Shown: positions 7,517 through 11,340 of the stretch, piece after piece
Layout: each line of letters begins with the position of its first letter
How positions within the stretch are numbered: position 1 is the stretch's first letter
Assembly: GCA_002431545.1 (NCBI GenBank)
Contig: DJFY01000097.1
Span: 44,227-55,566, forward strand
DNA from: Cellvibrionales bacterium UBA5860
GTDB taxonomy: Bacteria; Pseudomonadota; Gammaproteobacteria; Pseudomonadales; Porticoccaceae
DNA length: 11,340 nt
Direction: 5' to 3'
Position numbers and translations under genes: made by a program
The notes under the pieces: generated by a model
Databases searched by the model: none
The model's input: the letters and a program-made list of their open reading frames with translations, nothing else
What the model was told of the DNA's origin: nothing

Positions 7517-8713
7517 AACACATTAACCGTAACCCCCTCGCCCTACGATTTCAGTCCCGTACACGACGCCATGCAGAAATATGTCGAAGGCAATCTGGTG
7601 AGCTGCCTTTCGGCAGTTATCATGAAAGGCACCGATGTCGTCGATTTCAAAACCTGGGGCTATATGGATATCGAAGCGCAACGGCCAATGACCGACGATG
7701 CCATTTTTCGCATGTATTCCAACACCAAGATCGTCACCTCAGCCGCGGCAATGATTCTTTACGAGGAAGGTGCTTTTCAGTTGGATGACCTGGTGACCCA
7801 ATACATCCCTGAGTTTGCCGACCTGAAGAAACTGCGCAAGGGCGCCAAGGAGCTGGACGATACCGATACCCTGGAAAACATTCCCACCATCAGTAACCTG
7901 TTCACCCACACCGCCGGTTTTGCCTACGGGCTGTTCCCCAACAACCCGGTGGATGTGGCTTATACGGACCAGCGCATGATGGGTATGGAGTCCACACTGG
8001 AGGAGATGATCGGCAAGCTGGCTAAATTACCGCTGCTGTTCGAACCAGGCGAGCGCTGGAATTACAGCATCAGTATCGACATTCTGGCGCGGCTGGTGGA
8101 AATCTGGTCGGGCAAAAGCTTCATTGAATTTCTCAAGGAGCGCATTTTTGATCCGCTAGGCATGGTGGATACGGACTTTTATGTGCCGAAAAAAAACCAC
8201 CACCGCATCACCACTAATTATTCGCCGGTGGATATGCGGAATCCAATGACCCCAGGCCTGAAGCCCTGCCCCGACATCATGATCGGCAGCATCCTGGAAC
8301 CGAAAAACTTCCTGTCCGGCGGCGGTGGCCTGGTGTCCACCATGCAGGATTACACCACTTTTATTCGAATGATTGTCAATGGAGGCGAGTGGCAGGGTAA
8401 ACGCATTCTTTCCGCGGAATCAGTTGAACTGATGCATACCAACCAATGTCGGGAAGGCGTCAAGGTTAAACTGCCTACCTGGGATATGCCCAATACTGTA
8501 TTCGGCCTGGGTTTTGCCATTAAAAATTCGCCGGCCGAGGGTGAGCCAGACAGCGCCATCGGCGAGTATCACTGGGGCGGTATGGCCGGCACCCATTCAT
8601 GGATTTCGCCAAAGGCCAACCTTTCAGCCCTGCTGTTCACACAGCGAGCCTACGGCTTCTGGCACCCTTTCAGCCACGAATTCAAGCGAATGGTATATCA
8701 GATCGCGGGTTAA
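7514..8713 (+). CDS. Serine hydrolase, class C beta-lactamase / family VIII esterase type
   Basis: About 399 residues from ATT 7514, or 380 from ATG 7571 (numbering below uses the ATG). Beta-lactamase fold PF00144: the SxxK motif is Ser50-Asn-Thr-Lys53 in FRMYSNTKIVTSAAA, the second motif is Tyr165-Ser-Ile in WNYSISIDILARL, and the C-terminal strand motif is HWGGMAGTHSW (334-344). There is no signal peptide, so it is cytoplasmic; this favours an esterase or lactone hydrolase over a resistance beta-lactamase. The ATT start is preferred because it has a strong Shine-Dalgarno and because the added residues (TPSPYDFSPVHDA) complete the N-terminal helix that usually precedes the first strand in this family; ATG 7571 would cut that helix in half. 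It converges on flaG. A partner role with the monooxygenase at the right end is possible but inferred. Confidence 0.92.
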   Translation: MNTLTVTPSPYDFSPVHDAMQKYVEGNLVSCLSAVIMKGTDVVDFKTWGYMDIEAQRPMTDDAIFRMYSNTKIVTSAAAMILYEEGAFQLDDLVTQYIPEFADLKKLRKGAKELDDTDTLENIPTISNLFTHTAGFAYGLFPNNPVDVAYTDQRMMGMESTLEEMIGKLAKLPLLFEPGERWNYSISIDILARLVEIWSGKSFIEFLKERIFDPLGMVDTDFYVPKKNHHRITTNYSPVDMRNPMTPGLKPCPDIMIGSILEPKNFLSGGGGLVSTMQDYTTFIRMIVNGGEWQGKRILSAESVELMHTNQCREGVKVKLPTWDMPNTVFGLGFAIKNSPAEGEPDSAIGEYHWGGMAGTHSWISPKANLSALLFTQRAYGFWHPFSHEFKRMVYQIAG

Positions 8714-8717
8714 AGTA

Positions 8718-8740
8718 CCGCACTGCGCGGCTGAATTTTT
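8718..8740 (+). terminator. Weak terminator candidate after the serine hydrolase
   Basis: A short 4-bp stem CCGC / GCGG (8718-8721 with 8727-8730) is followed after five bases by a run of five T (8736-8740), a few bases after the serine hydrolase stop. The stem is short, so termination may instead depend on the hairpin at 8760-8776. Confidence 0.3.
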
Positions 8741-8759
8741 GCGAGCTGACTTGAAAGAA

Positions 8760-8776
8760 GGCCGTAAAAAACGGCC
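8760..8776 (-). terminator. flaG: Intrinsic terminator of flaG
   Basis: A perfect 6-bp GC-rich stem (GGCCGT / ACGGCC) with a five-base loop lies about 20 bases past the flaG stop. On the - strand it is followed by TTCTTTC, a T-rich tail, as expected for intrinsic termination of flaG. On the + strand it is followed by AAAGGAA, so it suits flaG better than the convergent serine hydrolase. Confidence 0.65.
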
Positions 8777-8796
8777 AAAGGAATGATCGTTATCGG

Positions 8797-9183
8797 CTAT
8801 ACGGCGCTGTCGAACAAAAGACCACGCAACGCATCAAGGCTTTTAGCCGCTTTCAGGGCTGCCTCATTGGGCACCTGAATGACCACCTCACCGGTATCCT
8901 GGTCTATAACTTTGACCACCTGACGATTGATAGCCTCGTCCACGGAAAATTCGACGGAAAGATTTGAATCCTTGAGCGCGCGATTCAAGTCGGCGACCGC
9001 CTGGGACACCTCCTGCGCGTTCCCAGAGGTCGGCGCAGCGCCCGCCACTGGTGCGGCGGGAACGGAAACATTAGCGCTGTCAGGCGTCGCCGCCTTGGCT
9101 ACACTGGTGCCACCTGTCCGAGAGACAGGCTGAGGCAGCTTTGTTGTCGATATCTGTTCCGTCATGTCCGGACTCAATCTCAT
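8797..9183 (-). CDS. flaG: FlaG family flagellar protein
   Basis: 128 residues, no signal peptide. The C-terminal half carries the FlaG pattern (PF03646): LSVEFSVDEAINRQVVKVID then QDTGEVVIQVPNEAALK, matching the family's FxxDEx(n)VVKVIDxxTGEVIRQIP. The N-terminal half (about 1-60) is rich in Ala, Pro, Ser and Thr and looks disordered, as is common. FlaG proteins influence flagellar filament length in Pseudomonas, Vibrio and Campylobacter; the molecular role is not settled. ATG 9183 is taken as the start; ATG 9165 (MTEQIS) is equally possible because neither has a strong Shine-Dalgarno. It stands alone here, with no other flagellar gene in view, but has its own FliA promoter. FlaG normally sits beside flagellin and fliD, so its isolation is unusual. 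Confidence 0.88.
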   Translation of the reverse strand: MRLSPDMTEQISTTKLPQPVSRTGGTSVAKAATPDSANVSVPAAPVAGAAPTSGNAQEVSQAVADLNRALKDSNLSVEFSVDEAINRQVVKVIDQDTGEVVIQVPNEAALKAAKSLDALRGLLFDSAV

Positions 9184-9241
9184 GTCAATCTTGACTGCCG
9201 CCGGCCAACCAACTTTTGGATGGCACAGAGGCTCGTCGTAT

Positions 9242-9268
9242 GTATCGACAAGGATTATTGAAACTTTA
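9242..9268 (-). promoter_or_regulatory. Sigma-28 (FliA) promoter of flaG
   Basis: Read on the - strand: TAAAGTTT (9268-9261), an 11-base spacer (9260-9250), then GTCGATAC (9249-9242). The enterobacterial FliA consensus is TAAAGTTT-N11-GCCGATAA, so the -35 box is identical, the spacing exact, and the -10 box differs at two of eight bases. It points at flaG, and the expected transcript start near 9235 gives a leader of about 50-70 bases. This places flaG among late flagellar genes and shows that the host has a FliA regulon. Confidence 0.8.
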
Positions 9269-9512
9269 GGGCCTGTGTCACACTACAAAGCGGAATTGTC
9301 GCCACATCAATCCCTGGCAACCGTCGTCTGAACGCTGAAATCGGACAGCAACCACGCCAGAAAAGCATGCAGAAATAAGTTTATTTTCGATAAAAATCAA
9401 TGGCTTGCAATATTTCAGCAACAACAGAAAAAACCGGGCAACGAACCCAAAAACAACGCTCTTTGCCGCGACGGGAAGACCGAATCATACAGCTGAATAT
9501 ATGAGAACCAGC

Positions 9513-9571
9513 GCACACTTTTTGGCTATTGAGCTCGGGCAAACGGGCAATTCAATGGCCAAATAGCGTGC
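9513..9571. repeat. Inverted repeat / stem-loop with tandem CGGGCAA in the loop
   Basis: TTTGGCTATTGA (9521-9532) pairs with TCAATGGCCAAA (9552-9563) with one T-G wobble; another wobble pair and an outer GCAC/GTGC stem (9513-9516 with 9568-9571) across a 4x4 internal loop can extend it. The 17-base loop holds two CGGGCAA copies separated by one A. It has no T tail on either strand, so it is not a standard terminator; a structured RNA or a protein-binding site is possible. Confidence 0.4.
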
Positions 9572-9647
9572 TGCTCTTGAGGCTCTTAAACTGAAACCAT
9601 AAGCCAACCCGGTATCATCAACGCCATCGAGTCACGGCGCGTTTTGC

Positions 9648-9700
9648 CGAGTGGCCAATGCGGGGATCATAGCCCGCTTACAATGGCCCGCATTCACTCG
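9648..9700. terminator. Long inverted repeat directly after the monooxygenase stop, terminator-like
   Basis: CGAGTG (9648-9653) pairs with CACTCG (9695-9700), and after a 3-base bulge AATGCGGG (9657-9664) pairs with CCCGCATT (9687-9694): 14 pairs around a 22-base loop. A competing short stem GCGGG/CCCGC (9660-9664 with 9673-9677) is possible. The repeat abuts the stop codon of the - strand monooxygenase gene. No T run follows on that side (GGCAAAACG), so it may block 3' decay or act with other factors. Confidence 0.45.
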
Positions 9701-11251
9701 CTAGGATTTCGATTTAAAGTTGTAGTTGTCCATACTGAAAAACACGCTGGTCAACCACTGTTCTAACGAGGTCGATGGTCTGATGAACGGACTGTCGCCA
9801 TGACGATCAATATAGTAGCTATTTGATGCGCCACAATTTCCCGCCTGAAAAATAGTGTACTTGGTGCGCCGCTGAATCTTTTCAAAATTCTTGTCGTTGG
9901 CCGATTTCTTTACTTCAATGTAGTTGGCATTACGTTTTTCAGCCGCTTTCAGGCAACGTACCAGATGGCGTGTCTGGGTTTCTATCATGCCAAAATAAGA
10001 AGCTGTACAAACGCTGTATGGCCCCATGATCATAAAGAAATTAGGGAACTGCGGAACCGTTGCTCCCTCAAAAGCCTGGTAACGATTCTCTTCCCAGAAG
10101 TCGCTGATTTCTAACCCATTGAGCCCATAAACTCGAAAAGTCGGGACACTGCCTTTCTGAAACACTTGAAATCCAGTACCGAAGATCAGTGTGTCTATCT
10201 CGCGTTCCTTACCACTTTCGGTGACAACGCTAGTTTCGGTAATGCGTTCGATCGGATCGGTCACCAATTCGACATTTTCCCGGTTAAACACGGGGTAGAA
10301 TTTATTAGTAAAACTCGGACGTTTACAGCCAAAATCATATTTTGGGATTAGTTTTTCCTGTATCTCCGGGTCGTCGACCTGACTGCGAATATGCTTAATG
10401 CAGACCTTTTCCAACCATTTAATCATCCACGACAGCTGCTTGTTGAACACCAACCCATTGATCATGATGGCATCGGTAAACACTTGCATAATTGTTCGCG
10501 CCACGCGTTGCAATCCGGGCACGTAGCGAAAACCCTTTTTCAACCACCCGGGAATGGGCATATCTTTTTTCGGTAACAGCCAGATGGGTGTGCGCTGATA
10601 TACGTCGAGGCTCTTGAGTTTCGGAACAATTTCCGGAATCACCTGGATCGCCGTCGCACCGGTACCGATGAAGCCGACCCGTTCGTCTGTTAGATCATGG
10701 CTGTGATCCCAACGACCGGTGTGCATTTTTTTACCCTTGAAGCTTTCGATACCCTCTATATCGGGCAACTGGGGCAACGTCAGGTAACCGGTAGCACTCA
10801 CCAGGTAACGCGAAGTAAAGGTCCGGCCGTCCGCCAGATGAGTGACCCAGACATTGTGTTCCTCATCGTAAGCCGTCTTGGTGACATCACAGTTGTAGCG
10901 CAAGTGCGCGGTGATACCGTATTTCTTGGCACAGTGCTCGGCATAGGCTTTTAGTTCAGGCCCGGGCGCATAAAGGTTCGACCAATCTGGGTTTTGTTCA
11001 AAACCAAAGGAATAAGTAATCGTCGGCACATCCACCGCCAGGCCTGGATACGTGTTATCGCGCCAGGTCCCACCGACGCCGTCTGCCTTTTCCAGAATAA
11101 TGAAATCGCCAAAGCCCTTCTTGAGCAACCTGATACCCGTCCCCAGGCCAGAAAAACCGCAGCCAATAACCACGATATCGTGATCAATCGTCGGTGCGGC
11201 TGATGACTGCTCTTTGTATTCCTTTGTCGTGTCTACCGCTGCAAGTGCCAT
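9701..11251 (-). CDS. Baeyer-Villiger-type flavin monooxygenase
   Basis: 516 residues. FAD-binding GxGxxG at 30-35 (GCGFSG) with Glu54 at the end of the second strand, then GGTWRDNTYPG (60-70). The Baeyer-Villiger fingerprint is exact: FKGKKMHTGRWD at 171-182 (FxGxxxHTxxW). A second nucleotide site GxGATA at 196-201 should bind NADPH, and GTGF (358-361) is the usual late motif. The enzyme inserts one oxygen of O2 next to a carbonyl, turning ketones into esters or lactones; the natural substrate cannot be read from sequence. About 22 residues precede the FAD fold. ATG 11251 has TAAGG 8 bases upstream (AAGG at 11260-11263). GC content looks lower than in ybbP by eye, which could mean a different origin. 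Its own promoter was not resolved in the 89 bases to the window edge. Confidence 0.95.
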   Translation of the reverse strand: MALAAVDTTKEYKEQSSAAPTIDHDIVVIGCGFSGLGTGIRLLKKGFGDFIILEKADGVGGTWRDNTYPGLAVDVPTITYSFGFEQNPDWSNLYAPGPELKAYAEHCAKKYGITAHLRYNCDVTKTAYDEEHNVWVTHLADGRTFTSRYLVSATGYLTLPQLPDIEGIESFKGKKMHTGRWDHSHDLTDERVGFIGTGATAIQVIPEIVPKLKSLDVYQRTPIWLLPKKDMPIPGWLKKGFRYVPGLQRVARTIMQVFTDAIMINGLVFNKQLSWMIKWLEKVCIKHIRSQVDDPEIQEKLIPKYDFGCKRPSFTNKFYPVFNRENVELVTDPIERITETSVVTESGKEREIDTLIFGTGFQVFQKGSVPTFRVYGLNGLEISDFWEENRYQAFEGATVPQFPNFFMIMGPYSVCTASYFGMIETQTRHLVRCLKAAEKRNANYIEVKKSANDKNFEKIQRRTKYTIFQAGNCGASNSYYIDRHGDSPFIRPSTSLEQWLTSVFFSMDNYNFKSKS

Positions 11252-11259
11252 TTTGTATA

Positions 11260-11263
11260 CCTT
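11260..11263 (-). promoter_or_regulatory. Ribosome binding site of the monooxygenase gene
   Basis: AAGG read on the - strand, 8 bases before ATG 11251, supports this start over downstream alternatives. A TTGACG at 11300-11295 further upstream resembles a -35 box, but no matching -10 box lies 16-18 bases after it. Confidence 0.5.
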
Positions 11264-11340
11264 ATTATGTTCAGGACGCGTAAATTAAGTGGTACGTCAA
11301 GTAAGTAGCGCGGCTATCGTTCGATGAAATTAGCGTTCGA

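Larger units (their letters stand above)
9184..9700. other. 517-base non-coding stretch between flaG and the monooxygenase gene
   Basis: No convincing protein gene on either strand; the longest idea considered is a 21-codon frame at 9501-9566 (+) without a Shine-Dalgarno. It holds the FliA promoter for flaG (9242-9268), an A-rich stretch around 9400-9455, a hairpin with CGGGCAA repeats (9513-9571) and a long inverted repeat against the monooxygenase stop (9648-9700). CGGGCAA occurs three times (9435-9441, 9536-9542, 9544-9550). Confidence 0.6.

Noticed and set aside
9221..9236. TGGCAC as a sigma-54 promoter (+ strand)
   Set aside because: The required GC of the -12 element is not present at the right distance from the GG, and no + strand gene follows.
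9380..9400. TTCGATAA as a second FliA -10 box (+ strand)
   Set aside because: No TAAA lies 15 bases upstream and no + strand gene follows.
9501..9566. 21-codon reading frame (+)
   Set aside because: No Shine-Dalgarno, no recognisable sequence, and it overlaps the inverted repeat that better explains the region.
11295..11300. TTGACG as the -35 box of a monooxygenase promoter (- strand)
   Set aside because: No -10-like hexamer at 16-18 bases; the nearest AT-rich hexamer (CATAAT) is about 25 bases away.

Overview
The window reads as a piece of a Gram-negative, flagellated bacterial chromosome, most likely a gammaproteobacterium. The grounds are a divergent tesA / ybbA-ybbP arrangement as in Escherichia coli, a FlaG protein behind a clear sigma-28 (FliA) promoter, and a three-gene set (retropepsin-like lipoprotein, 7TM inactive transglutaminase, ATP-grasp ligase) known mainly from marine and pseudomonad-type Gammaproteobacteria. 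GC content looks moderate to fairly high by eye in the first 7 kb and lower in the monooxygenase gene at the right end. No rRNA, tRNA, CRISPR array, insertion sequence or phage gene was seen.

Left block (1-3163, + strand): a tightly spaced three-gene operon. It starts with the 3' part of a gene for a lipoprotein with a retropepsin-like aspartic protease domain (the family long called 'ATP-dependent zinc protease'). Next is a membrane protein with a periplasmic transglutaminase-fold domain that has lost its catalytic Cys and His, fused to seven C-terminal membrane helices. Last is a soluble ATP-grasp ligase related to RimK-type alpha-L-glutamate ligases. Intergenic gaps are 12 and 5 bases. Together they suggest an envelope-spanning peptide or amide ligation and cleavage system whose substrate is not known to me; this is the least understood system in the window.

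Middle block (3212-7254): tesA (periplasmic SGNH esterase/thioesterase, - strand) divergent from ybbA-ybbP (ABC ATPase and FtsX-type permease, + strand), with only 21 bases between the two start codons. The TesA here carries an unusual spacer of about 50 residues between its signal peptide and its GDS motif.

Right block (7255-11340): a cytoplasmic serine hydrolase of the class C beta-lactamase / family VIII esterase type (+), which seems to start at a rare ATT codon behind a good Shine-Dalgarno sequence. Convergent with it is flaG (-), with a shared hairpin terminator region. A 517-base non-coding stretch follows, holding the FliA promoter and two long inverted repeats, then a Baeyer-Villiger-type flavin monooxygenase (-). 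The monooxygenase and the esterase could act in sequence (ketone to ester or lactone, then hydrolysis), but they are not in one operon and this link is an inference.
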